Shown here: piece after piece, positions 9,482 to 17,414 of the stretch
Layout: each line of letters begins with the position of its first letter
How positions within the stretch are numbered: position 1 is the stretch's first letter
Assembly (NCBI GenBank): GCA_001801575.1
Contig: MGYC01000022.1
Span: 1-41,201 of the forward strand
Reading direction: 5' to 3'
DNA: 41,201 nt
Origin: Gammaproteobacteria bacterium RIFCSPHIGHO2_12_FULL_41_20
GTDB lineage: Bacteria; Pseudomonadota; Gammaproteobacteria; DSM-16500
Notes under the pieces: generated by a model
What the model was told of the DNA's origin: nothing
Seen by the model: only the letters and a program-made list of their open reading frames with translations
The model's database searches: none
Translations under genes and position numbers: made by a program

Positions 9482-9645
9482 AGGTATTTACAGGAATTCT
9501 CGGTGAATTAAAGAATGGTAAGCGAAAAGGTAAATATAAAAGCACAATGGCTCGTCGGCTTCCAGCCTCCTGCGCTTTATTTGTGCTTTTATATTTACCT
9601 TTTCGCTTACCATTCTTTATTCACCGAGAATTCCTAAGGTATTTA
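9482..9645. mobile_element. MITE-like foldback element with 9-bp direct repeats
   Basis: Between two copies of AGGTATTTA (9482-9490 and 9637-9645) lies a 146-bp element. Its arms start CAGGAATTCTCGGTGAAT and pair for about 56 bases, with a one-base gap, around a 30-base loop. The direct repeats look like a target-site duplication. There is no transposase inside, so it would be a non-autonomous element. The rest of the 9406-9704 gap holds nothing else I recognise. Confidence 0.8.
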
Positions 9646-9704
9646 TTGTTTTCAGGAGAAGGGTTGGTGAATATAAAAATGTTATCCCTAATAGGAGCTT
9701 TAGA

Positions 9705-10130
9705 ATGAGAGTAAAAAAATGGCTTGCTGTAAGCGTTGTTGCGATGAGTATGCTGCCTGTATTAGGTAATGCGATGGATGTGGTGATAGAAAATAAAACA
9801 TCATCTTACGGGACTGGAAAGTTTGAGAGTATTCTATGTCCTTGTTCTGGCTCAGTGGGTGGGGTAGCGGAACCTAATGGGGCGATTACTGTGCCAGATG
9901 GTGTAACTAAACTCTTTTGCATTGTCGGACGGGATTGTTATGCAAAGGTGTTTGTAACAAAGAATTGCACAGGTAGCCCTGTTGTCAGGGTGAAAATGCA
10001 TCGAGATAATGGAGTGTTAAGTGTTGAGAACCTTGATCCAGCACATTATGTCGTATCAGGTAGTGGTGGGCGTGTGGAGATTAATGAAGTTCCACGCGGC
10101 TTCTTGCATTGGCTGAAGTCTTGGTTTTAG
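9705..10130 (+). CDS. Small exported cysteine-containing protein, unknown
   Basis: Not recognised. A 141-residue product with a clear signal peptide (KKWLAVSVVAMSMLPVLGNA, cleavage likely after Ala23). The mature part has cysteines in CPC near residue 47, then CIVGRDC and a later NC, so disulfides in the periplasm or outside are likely. The body is rich in Val and Gly and looks like a small beta protein. AGGAG lies eight bases upstream of the ATG. It stands alone between a foldback element and a convergent gene. Confidence 0.75.
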   Translation: MRVKKWLAVSVVAMSMLPVLGNAMDVVIENKTSSYGTGKFESILCPCSGSVGGVAEPNGAITVPDGVTKLFCIVGRDCYAKVFVTKNCTGSPVVRVKMHRDNGVLSVENLDPAHYVVSGSGGRVEINEVPRGFLHWLKSWF

Positions 10131-10155
10131 TTTTAGCGAATTACAAAAGGTAAAT

Positions 10156-11634
10156 TTACGGAGCAGGTCTAGTTACTACTAACCTATCTACCCACTGTTG
10201 TGCCTTACCAAGCAATGTAGATAACTCTGCTTGCTTGGTATCCCGAAGGTTTGGTTGCCATGTTCGCATATAAGCGTCTAAAGGTGTTTTTAATCTTTGT
10301 AATTGCTCAGGAGTGACATCAGCAGGTTTCTCAGGATGTTGAACTAACATTTTCAAGCCATCATTTACTATTAGAGCTTGTAAGCCGATTTGTAACTTGA
10401 TTTGCTTTACCTGGCCTGTTTCTTTTTCCCAAGTAGTCAGTAATTTTATTATTTGTTCTATCACCTCTGATGGTTTGAGCTGTCTGTCACGTTGTTGCAG
10501 AAACAAGCGTTGCTGCTGAGGTTCAGACTTTACTACGACTACCGGGGGGGTGGCCGGTGGCAGTAAAGGCGCGCGCGGCAATGTCTGAATGGTGGACCTA
10601 CTATCATCTCTGATAGTTCTGAAGGATGTGAATGACGCATCAGTTAATGTCGATGCAGTGGATACCGGGCTTGCTCTGCCACTGTCATGAGGTGGTGGCG
10701 GGGCCGGAGTTGCAGGTGGAATAACAGATGCGGCACTAGCCTGCTGCATTGGCCGACCTAGGCCGCGAATGGTAAACCATAATGCATCAAACATGACTTG
10801 TTCTTGAGTGCTACCTAGGGCATAAAAAAATCTTTCTGCTGCTTTTTCAATTGCCTGTTCATGGCTTCCTGGTCTAGCTCCTTCTTCTTGGCGTAAGTGA
10901 GTTTCACCTTTATAATGACGGGCTACCCATTTACCAAAGGCATCAGCGACTTCGCTATCATTATCTCTGTTGACGCTAATACCAGCTACGCGTGGAGTAT
11001 TAGGCTTAAGTAAAAAACCACCGCCTGCTAGTTGAGACAGAAATTGTTGTAGGCAGCGAATTGTTAATGCTTTTCTATCTTTTTCTGCCCAGTCTAACCA
11101 CTGTTCTAACCGCTGTTGCTTTTCATCTTGTTGGTGTTTTGCTGAGGATGCGGGCTTTTTCTCATCATATACGCTACGCGGCTGATAATTCTGTAATCGT
11201 TCTAATCTTATTCTACTAACTAGTGATGGGAATAGTTCATCAACAGCATATCCGTTGATTGCATCATCTATTATTTCTTGGATGCTAGCGGTTAATATTT
11301 TACGGTCTATGCTTGGAAACTTTCTTGTTGAAGTGATTTCTGGAATAAGTGCAGCTAAAATAGCTGCATTTCTACGAGCTGGATCTTGCCATTCAGCTAG
11401 ACTGAGATGGCGTATTGTGTTTACAAATACGTTACCGATTCTCTCTGCTAATTCTCGCCCTTGGTCTTTATCTGGACAATTACTGGGTAGAGCGTATAGC
11501 TGTATGGCTTCCCGTATATGCTTTTCTATTAAACTGCATTGTCTAGCCATTTCTTTTTGTTGTAGTTGCTCAATGAATTGCTGATCCAATTTTTCTTGTG
11601 CGGCTTGAGATTTGCGACGTCTGCCGGTGCTCAT
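10156..11634 (-). CDS. Large hypothetical protein with proline-rich linker
   Basis: No family recognised. The 492-residue product is mainly helical and charged, with no signal peptide or membrane segment. The N-terminal part (about 1-170) is Gln/Glu/Arg rich, a second helical part runs to about residue 300, and a Pro/Ser/Thr linker (ATPAPPPPHDSGRASPVS) separates a C-terminal domain of about 110 residues ending VVTRPAP. GGGGAG sits about ten bases upstream of the ATG. The multi-domain, cytosolic, species-restricted look is common among secreted effectors of intracellular bacteria, but nothing shows export. Confidence 0.7.
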   Translation of the reverse strand: MSTGRRRKSQAAQEKLDQQFIEQLQQKEMARQCSLIEKHIREAIQLYALPSNCPDKDQGRELAERIGNVFVNTIRHLSLAEWQDPARRNAAILAALIPEITSTRKFPSIDRKILTASIQEIIDDAINGYAVDELFPSLVSRIRLERLQNYQPRSVYDEKKPASSAKHQQDEKQQRLEQWLDWAEKDRKALTIRCLQQFLSQLAGGGFLLKPNTPRVAGISVNRDNDSEVADAFGKWVARHYKGETHLRQEEGARPGSHEQAIEKAAERFFYALGSTQEQVMFDALWFTIRGLGRPMQQASAASVIPPATPAPPPPHDSGRASPVSTASTLTDASFTSFRTIRDDSRSTIQTLPRAPLLPPATPPVVVVKSEPQQQRLFLQQRDRQLKPSEVIEQIIKLLTTWEKETGQVKQIKLQIGLQALIVNDGLKMLVQHPEKPADVTPEQLQRLKTPLDAYMRTWQPNLRDTKQAELSTLLGKAQQWVDRLVVTRPAP

Positions 11635-11756
11635 TAAATAACACTCCCCTTTTGTGTGTTTTATTATTTTAACTATAGCGCATAGTTAACTTTCTTTCTG
11701 ACAGGGATATATAGTGTTGTATTAATTGGTTTTTATTTAATTCTCTTTTTCTGACT

Positions 11757-11994
11757 CTCTTCTCCAAAGGGTCTGTTGAATAAAGACTGTCTGTCGATTG
11801 TCAGCCTTTATTTAACTTGACTTTGGCCATTTTTGATATGGATGGTCATGAATTTTCCATCCCGAGCGTAGCGAAGGATCTCAATATGTATAAAAAGAGA
11901 TCCTTCGAGCAAAAAACGCTCTCAGGATGACAGTGTTGTTGAGCATTTTTTAAAAATGGCTAAAGTCGAGTTCAACAGACTCCTTGGAGAAGAG
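11757..11994. repeat. Foldback repeat with AGGAGTCTGTTGAA ends
   Basis: Arms of 24 bases (11757-11780 and 11971-11994) match in 22 positions when folded; they begin CTCTTCTCCAA and run into AGGAGTCTGTTGAA. Inside, GACTTTGGCCATTTTT pairs with a matching arm, and a nested copy of the motif GAGCG..GCGAAGGATCTC folds on GAGATCCTTCG. The left end AGGGTCTGTTGAATAAAG resembles the ends of the elements at 9.5 and 29.4 kb. This fills most of the 11635-12006 gap; the AT-rich 11640-11756 part shows nothing further. Confidence 0.75.
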
Positions 11995-12006
11995 GAGATT
12001 TCTTGG

Positions 12007-12732
12007 TTACTTCCCTGTCGTCATTTTTTGTAAATACGCATGCCACATAAATTCGCATTGTTTTTGGCGTACCTCAATCCTACTTTTTTGCATATCTTCA
12101 TCAGGGAGTTTCTCTGTAGGTGACAAGCCTAATTGTTTTGCTGTTAAGTGAATTTTTGCTGCTATATCGACGATGATCATATCCCATAATGCGGTTTGAA
12201 TCGTGGTTCCAGTGGTGAATATGCCATGATTTTTGGCAATGACTAAGGACTTTTGTGCGAGCGCTTGGGCAATAGCCGTGCCTTCGTTACTGGTTCGTAC
12301 TGGTCCGGTAAAACCGTGATACACTCCTTGGTCATTGTAAATAGCAGCACCGAGTTGGGTAATTGGGTCGATAGTGCAGCCAAGCAGACTCATCATTACG
12401 GTATTTTCTGAGTGGGTATGCACAATCGCATCCACGTCACTGCGTAATCGATAAATTTCACGATGAATAAATGTGCCTGGATGAGGAGTATGTTTGCCAT
12501 CAAGGAGATTGCCATCTATATCGGCACAGACAATATCGTGGATATCCAGTTGCTCAAAAGTGAGACCTGCTGGATTAACCCAAAATGTTTGTGTACCAGG
12601 AATACGGATGCTGATATTACCAAATGGACCGGAATCTAATTGTTGCTGAACGATAATTTTGCAAGCTAATAACACGTCTCGGCGTAATGCTTGGGAAGCG
12701 TCTAGAATATTATATAAGTTAGTTGTATGCAT
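12007..12732 (-). CDS. Class II aldolase/adducin-family protein
   Basis: A 241-residue zinc-dependent aldolase-fold protein. Metal ligands are visible as HTH (His105, His107) and KNHG (His169); GPFGNISIRIPG and NPAGLTFEQL match the phosphate-binding N-terminal half. The catalytic Glu of fuculose-phosphate aldolase is not evident at its usual place before His90, so the reaction may differ. It starts eight bases after the stop of the diiron-protein gene, with AAGGTAAG as ribosome binding site, so the two form an operon. The substrate is unknown. Confidence 0.85.
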   Translation of the reverse strand: MHTTNLYNILDASQALRRDVLLACKIIVQQQLDSGPFGNISIRIPGTQTFWVNPAGLTFEQLDIHDIVCADIDGNLLDGKHTPHPGTFIHREIYRLRSDVDAIVHTHSENTVMMSLLGCTIDPITQLGAAIYNDQGVYHGFTGPVRTSNEGTAIAQALAQKSLVIAKNHGIFTTGTTIQTALWDMIIVDIAAKIHLTAKQLGLSPTEKLPDEDMQKSRIEVRQKQCEFMWHAYLQKMTTGK

Positions 12733-12740
12733 AAGTAGTC

Positions 12741-13469
12741 TTACCTTGTTTTGTTATTGCGAGCAGATGCAAAGATATGTTGCCAAAAGTTATCCCATGC
12801 TGTTTTACTTTCCAAATAACCGTTAATCAAATCAGGTGCAACGTCGGGGTCGGTTGCTAGTACATCATTAATTGCTGCACGTACGATTTCCTGGTGATGT
12901 AAGTCGACTTCACCAATATGAATATCCCAAAATGTCCAAGCTATTTGTGCTTGTATGTGGGTAATTGCGCTGTTCTGCGAAAAATACTTATGCATGGTAC
13001 TTAAATAAATTTGGCAAAGACATTCGCCGCCTAGGCCACGCAGCCCTACACCATAGGCCCACGGTTTATTAAGTAAGGATTGTTGTATTTGATGCAGGCT
13101 TTGTATGCATTGTAAATTCACTACATTCAATGACTCTTGTGGTATCCCGATACTCATCAGGAATTGATCATATAAATTAGGATGTGCCTGGGTTGCATTT
13201 CCATTGCCTAGTTCTTCATTTAATATTTCTGCCAGTATGCTACGCAGTTGGCCAAAAGGAAGCTTACTGATTAAGAGTGCTAAATCTGTGATGTAGTATT
13301 GCGTAAAGAAGCGATATTGAATAAAAATTTTTTTTAGCGTTGCTAGAGGAGCCCATTTTAAATACTGGAGATTCTGGTCGATTTTGTACTGTTCCGCAAG
13401 TTTGGTTATGCTGGTTAATTCCCAAAATGATTGGCTAGTATTGGCTTGATGATGGCGAGAGGTAAGCAT
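12741..13469 (-). CDS. Haem-oxygenase-like diiron (HDO) family protein
   Basis: A 242-residue all-helical protein resembling the iron-containing redox enzyme family (TENA/PqqC/CADD fold). EILNEELGNGN followed by AHPNLYDQFL, then GLGGECLCQIYL, and finally HIGEVDLHHQEI give the spaced Glu, His, Glu, His, Asp, His residues that hold the two irons in this family. Family members include the Chlamydia CADD protein, which makes p-aminobenzoate, and others that cleave or oxidise amino-acid-derived groups. The partner aldolase gene follows at once. AAGG is six bases upstream of the ATG. Assignment is by motif, and the substrate is open. Confidence 0.75.
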   Translation of the reverse strand: MLTSRHHQANTSQSFWELTSITKLAEQYKIDQNLQYLKWAPLATLKKIFIQYRFFTQYYITDLALLISKLPFGQLRSILAEILNEELGNGNATQAHPNLYDQFLMSIGIPQESLNVVNLQCIQSLHQIQQSLLNKPWAYGVGLRGLGGECLCQIYLSTMHKYFSQNSAITHIQAQIAWTFWDIHIGEVDLHHQEIVRAAINDVLATDPDVAPDLINGYLESKTAWDNFWQHIFASARNNKTR

Positions 13470-13501
13470 AATGATACCTTTATTGTAGCTATTAAATAAT
13501 T

Positions 13502-13593
13502 AACCTCAATATTGCATAAGCGTAAAATATCAATATGCTTCTGCAATATAAGGTTATCCCAGCAAATTGCGCAGCAATTTATAAGTTGGGATA
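13502..13593. repeat. Two adjacent hairpins upstream of the diiron-protein gene
   Basis: The first fold pairs AACCT, ATATTGC and AAGC with GCTT, GCAATAT and AGGTT (13502-13555). The second pairs TATCCCA with TGGGATA (13555-13593) and contains the inner repeat AAATTGC-GCA-GCAATTT. They fill the gap between the kinase stop and the start of the HDO gene. No T run follows on either strand, so a simple terminator is unlikely. They may be a leader structure or a small repeat element. Confidence 0.6.
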
Positions 13594-13667
13594 CACAAGT
13601 TAGCTATTATAAATAATAACAATATGGAAGTTAAATAATTATCTTGTATGACTATTATAAGAAAAAG

Positions 13668-14219
13668 CTATGGAGTAAATCTAAGTGTTTCTTCGTTAGG
13701 GAGCCTAGATTCTTGTGTAAATAGAGCTGGAAGTAATATGTGTAATTGTGCCATGATTCCCATTTCATCATTATCAATATTGTTAGTAAGAGTAAGAGCG
13801 GGGTGTGTGGGAGATTCAAAGTTTGCACTGATTTTTCTAGCATAATCTAGGTCATTAATTTTATTGCGCATCTGTAAACGAGTAGTAAGAATATCAGGAT
13901 CAGATTGTACTTGTATAAATTGGCAATCAGGAAACGCTTCTGCAATTCTTTTTCTATTACTATTTTTATATAGGGCTTGGACTAATACGATATTCGGTCC
14001 TGATATGGTTTTCACTGCAGTAATGAGGATTTCTATAAAACGATCACGTTGCGCTTGGGTGAAAGGTATTTTTTTCTCAACAGAGTTACGCATGTCATCA
14101 GGTAATAATGTATCTCCATCTAACACAGAAAAATGTAAATGCTGTTGTATAATTCTGCCAACATAATTTTTGCCAGTACCAGAGAGTCCAAATAAAACGA
14201 TAAGCATAGCATTATCCAT
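13668..14219 (-). CDS. Gluconokinase-like P-loop kinase
   Basis: A 183-residue small-molecule kinase of the AAA_33/gluconokinase type. The P-loop is GLSGTGKN (residues 11-18), where the usual Ser/Thr after Lys17 is Asn18. DGDTLLP is a substrate-site motif seen in gluconate kinases, and VQSDPDILTTRLQMR corresponds to the lid region. The start has no visible ribosome binding site. The transposase element ends only 11 bases upstream, so the gene may have lost its native promoter and leader; an internal ATG at residue 5 is an alternative start. Confidence 0.72.
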   Translation of the reverse strand: MDNAMLIVLFGLSGTGKNYVGRIIQQHLHFSVLDGDTLLPDDMRNSVEKKIPFTQAQRDRFIEILITAVKTISGPNIVLVQALYKNSNRKRIAEAFPDCQFIQVQSDPDILTTRLQMRNKINDLDYARKISANFESPTHPALTLTNNIDNDEMGIMAQLHILLPALFTQESRLPNEETLRFTP

Positions 14220-14230
14220 TATGTCAATAA

Positions 14231-15396
14231 GGGGTCAGGTGCTAACATGCGGTATGTTTAATTAGCAGACTTATTTGATCAATATGCTGTATAAATACTG
14301 GATCAAGTTGTGCCAATTTCTTGCATCTTAACAGCAAAGAACCAATGCTAGTTGATTTTAAATTCCCAAAATAACTAGCAATCTCTGAATGAGGAATATG
14401 AGCAAGACTCCGAAGCAAATAAATAGTAATCAATCGGGCAGTATTTTTTTTACCCCATTGTGACTTCATTAATTCTTTAGTTGTAATACTAAAGTGCATG
14501 GCGGTGCAGTGCATAATAATATCGGGAGTAGGAAGGATTTTTGTTCTATTTACATCGGTTGCAACTGCACATCTATACTGCTCACTTAAGCCATTAAGAT
14601 GCTTAGTAATAAAATCGTCACTTCCCATGATAGACCCTTTCTGTTTTTTATCATAAAAATCTTGTGTTATTTGATCAACTCCTTGTGAAACAAACTGCAA
14701 ATAACTCTTACGCGGATCATCCCCCATCATTTGGTTTAAAATATAGCTAGAATGTAACCATGATGGCATATTTTCTTTATTTAAATAGGCGATATAACTA
14801 GACCACTTATATTGATTAGGCTTATGACAGATTTTTGCAGAAACGGGATTGAGATGAATATAACGACTAACCGATAATACATATCCATCTTCTTCAACTA
14901 AGATAGCCTTATAACGGCCTCGAAATAAAGGCCCATCACTTTTTGTGGATCGATTGTAATGCTGAACATAAACACCGTTTAAATGGCGCATACACCTACT
15001 TAGATTAGCGAGCGGAGTTCGAATTAGTAAATGATAATGATTATCCATCAAACAATAAGCATGGATTTCTACTTGATATTGACTAGTTACTTCCTCAAGT
15101 AATGATAAAAACAAATCACGATGAGAGTTAGATGTAAAGATGGTTTGACGATGAGCTCCTCGGTTCATTACATGATACCAGGCATGTTCATACTCTATTC
15201 TTAGTGGACGCGGCATATTTATCCTTATTTGTAAACAATTAAGAGATATAGAAATAACCCTGATGTAATAGGCCAAATAAAAGTCGGATTAATACGTTGG
15301 TTAAGTTTTAAAAAGCAAGAATGAATTAATAATTGGAATAAGTATTCTAACTATGATCAACAAAATAAAACATACAGCATGTTAGCACCTGACCCC
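14231..15396. mobile_element. REP/RAYT transposon with 33-bp inverted ends
   Basis: The left end (14231-14263) and right end (15364-15396) form inverted repeats with 31 of 33 matches, starting GGGGTCAGGTGCTAACATGC. They enclose a Y1-type transposase gene. The transposase stop codon lies inside the left end. No target duplication is visible, as expected for single-strand HUH transposition. The right end lies 27 bases past the 3' end of tRNA-Phe. Confidence 0.85.
14242..15216 (-). CDS. REP-associated tyrosine transposase (Y1_Tnp)
   Basis: A 324-residue HUH single-strand DNA transposase. PRPLRIEYEHAWYHVMNRG is the classic N-terminus, DNHYHLLI holds the metal-binding HUH pair, and the catalytic Tyr is expected in SVSRYIHLNP. 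A C-terminal helical part (RLITIYLLRSLAHIPHSEIASYFG) resembles the DnaA-like DNA-binding domain often attached to these enzymes. The ATG at 15216 gives the canonical start; the open frame continues further upstream. The gene looks intact, so the element may be active. Confidence 0.92.
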   Translation of the reverse strand: MPRPLRIEYEHAWYHVMNRGAHRQTIFTSNSHRDLFLSLLEEVTSQYQVEIHAYCLMDNHYHLLIRTPLANLSRCMRHLNGVYVQHYNRSTKSDGPLFRGRYKAILVEEDGYVLSVSRYIHLNPVSAKICHKPNQYKWSSYIAYLNKENMPSWLHSSYILNQMMGDDPRKSYLQFVSQGVDQITQDFYDKKQKGSIMGSDDFITKHLNGLSEQYRCAVATDVNRTKILPTPDIIMHCTAMHFSITTKELMKSQWGKKNTARLITIYLLRSLAHIPHSEIASYFGNLKSTSIGSLLLRCKKLAQLDPVFIQHIDQISLLIKHTAC

Positions 15397-15423
15397 GATG
15401 GTCCGATGGTTTTGATTTTCCTA

Positions 15424-15496
<73 letters not shown>

Positions 15497-15508
15497 GTAG
15501 AAGTCGCT

Positions 15509-15537
15509 ATTAAACCGAGAGGTGGTGTCGTAGTCAA
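15509..15537 (-). promoter_or_regulatory. Promoter of tRNA-Phe
   Basis: On the minus strand TTGACT (15537-15532) and TTTAAT (15514-15509) are separated by 17 bases. They lie 12 bases before the tRNA 5' end with a GC-containing AGCGAC stretch between, the usual layout for a stringently controlled tRNA promoter. The -35 box overlaps the permease stop codon. Confidence 0.7.
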
Positions 15538-16889
15538 GCATTTATGTCAGCAGTCATGGGGGTGACTGAGGTGGCTGTTTTATATAGGCGTATATAATAG
15601 ATAGCTATCCCTAAGGCTAACCAAGATAGAAACCGTATCCAAGTATCAAGCGGCAAGTTAATCATTAAATAACTGCAGAATAGAATTCCTAAGACAGAAA
15701 TGATAAGGGGGGCTTTAAACGGGCGTGGTCTGTGCGGTTGTTTGATGCGCAAAGTAATGACACAAGCGCACACTAATACGAATGCCATCAGCGTGCCAAT
15801 GTTGACTAATTTTACAGCGGAGTTTAAGGGCACAAAGCCAGCTAATAGTGCAATAATTATCGCTGAAATGAATAGGTTTTTAGTAGGGACACCTTTTTTC
15901 GTAGAAAGACTAGAAAATAACGTGGGCAATAAACCATCGCGTGACATAGCAAAAGATATGCGTGTTAACCCATATAAAAAAGCTAAGAGTACGGTAGTAA
16001 TACTAATAATTGCGCCAGCACCTATTATGGAGGCAACCCACGGCAAATGTAAACTGAGCAAGGCGCTAGAAACAGGGGAGGCATTGTTTAGAGTATAATA
16101 GGGAACAATACCGGTTAACAATGCAGCAACAGCGATATAGATACATACACAAATAACAAAAGCGAGCAGGATAGCTAAAGGAATATTGCGCTTGGGGTTG
16201 TTTGTTTCTTCAGAAGCTAACACAATTACATCAAAACCAATAAATGCATTAAAAGTCAGCGCAGCACCTTGCATGACGCCTAGCCAACCGAAAGGCAGAA
16301 ATGGTGTCCAATTATGTGGATTGACATGAAAGCTAGCTACACCTACAAATAAACCAATGGTGGCCAACTTTAAGGTAACTAACAATGCATTAAAACGGGC
16401 ACTTTTCTTAGTTCCTAACAACAAGATGCTGGTTAAAAGTAGCACGACAAAAATAGCGGGTAAATTAATGATGCCACCTTCATTGGGCGCGTGTAGTAAT
16501 GCTGGTGATAACGGTATTCCAATGTTGGTAAGAATATTGGTCATATAACCTGACCAGCCGATGGATAGCAATGCTGCGCCTATACCGTATTCGAATAATA
16601 ATATCCAACCAATAATCCAGGCGGTGAACTTTCCGAAACATTGATAGGCATAATTGTATGCACCACCGCAGCCGTCAATACTGGAGGATAGCTCAGCATA
16701 AGCGAGAGCGGTTAATAGACTAGCCATACCAGCAATGATGAATGAAATCATAACCGCCGGACCGGCTTTAGTTGCGGTGGCAATGCCAGTAACAATAAAA
16801 ATTCCAGAGCCAATAACCGCGCCAATGCCTAAGAAGACCAGATCCGGTACATTTAAGCAGCGTTTGAATTGCTGGGGATTGCTGGTCAT
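15534..16889 (-). CDS. APC-family amino acid permease
   Basis: A 451-residue transporter with about 12 hydrophobic helices. GIGAVIGSGIFIVTG in the first helix is the substrate-binding motif of the amino acid-polyamine-cation superfamily, and FNAFIGFDVIVLASEETNNPKRNIP in the middle is typical of the cationic amino acid transporter group. The ATG at 16889 is chosen because it gives the conserved N-terminus and has GAAGGG upstream; the frame stays open to 16937. The transported amino acid cannot be told. tRNA-Phe lies directly downstream. Confidence 0.9.
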   Translation of the reverse strand: MTSNPQQFKRCLNVPDLVFLGIGAVIGSGIFIVTGIATATKAGPAVMISFIIAGMASLLTALAYAELSSSIDGCGGAYNYAYQCFGKFTAWIIGWILLFEYGIGAALLSIGWSGYMTNILTNIGIPLSPALLHAPNEGGIINLPAIFVVLLLTSILLLGTKKSARFNALLVTLKLATIGLFVGVASFHVNPHNWTPFLPFGWLGVMQGAALTFNAFIGFDVIVLASEETNNPKRNIPLAILLAFVICVCIYIAVAALLTGIVPYYTLNNASPVSSALLSLHLPWVASIIGAGAIISITTVLLAFLYGLTRISFAMSRDGLLPTLFSSLSTKKGVPTKNLFISAIIIALLAGFVPLNSAVKLVNIGTLMAFVLVCACVITLRIKQPHRPRPFKAPLIISVLGILFCSYLMINLPLDTWIRFLSWLALGIAIYYIRLYKTATSVTPMTADINA

Positions 16890-17027
16890 ACAGTAAAGCC
16901 CTTCTGTTTTTATGGCGGGGTAAACAAGCAAGCTCAATATTTGAACAAATATATCCTGATATTGGCATTAATGCAAATACTTTTACCAAATGTCAACTCT
17001 GGTTGTGATGTCTTTGGTTTACATAGG

Positions 17028-17093
17028 CAGGAGTTTTGTGGAATATACGATAGGCTGGCATGCCAGCCTATCGTATATTCCACAAAACTCCTG
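17028..17093. repeat. Perfect 66-bp palindrome with CAGGAGTTTTG ends
   Basis: Two 33-base arms are exact reverse complements with no spacer, centred at 17060/17061. The ends read CAGGAGTTTTG and CAAAACTCCTG. No T run flanks it, so it does not look like an intrinsic terminator. It shares its terminal CAGGAGTT with the foldbacks at 9.5 and 29.4 kb. It fills much of the 16890-17135 gap, which otherwise shows only the upstream region of the permease gene. Confidence 0.9.
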
Positions 17094-17135
17094 ATGGGTA
17101 GTAGATGCAATGTAATTAGAGAATTCCTTGCATCA

Positions 17136-17414
17136 TTATGATACTGCAGGCGGTGGTATATATCCGGTTGGTTTATCACTGCCCTGGCCGAAAAGAAATC
17201 TTTCCATTTCTTGTTGTAGAAAAGTACGCGCTTTAGGGTCAATCAAACTTAGGCGATACTCATTGATTAACATAGTTTGGTGTTGCAGCCATAATTGCCA
17301 TGCTTCTTTCGAGACATGCTCGTAAACTCTTTTCCCTAACTCACCGGGATAGGGCGGTTGTGCCAATCCTTCAGCGGTTTTTTTGAGTTTTATGCATTCA
17401 ATCATGCGCGTCAT
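17136..17414 (-). CDS. yggX: Fe(2+)-trafficking / oxidative damage protection protein YggX
   Basis: A 92-residue protein of the YggX family, linked to protection of iron-sulfur enzymes against oxidation. [24 protein letters not shown], the central [17 protein letters not shown] and the C-terminal [15 protein letters not shown] are the conserved blocks, including the single N-terminal Cys. Its ATG overlaps the mutY stop as ATGA, so translation is coupled. The mutY-yggX order is standard in gammaproteobacteria. Confidence 0.97.
   Translation of the reverse strand: MTRMIECIKLKKTAEGLAQPPYPGELGKRVYEHVSKEAWQLWLQHQTMLINEYRLSLIDPKARTFLQQEMERFLFGQGSDKPTGYIPPPAVS

Noticed and set aside
13648-13845. 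Plus-strand frame opposite the kinase gene
   Set aside because: Shadow of the kinase frame; no family pattern and poor start context.
17028-17093. Intrinsic terminator of yggX
   Set aside because: The palindrome has no T run on the minus strand after the stem, and its perfect spacer-free form fits a mobile repeat better.
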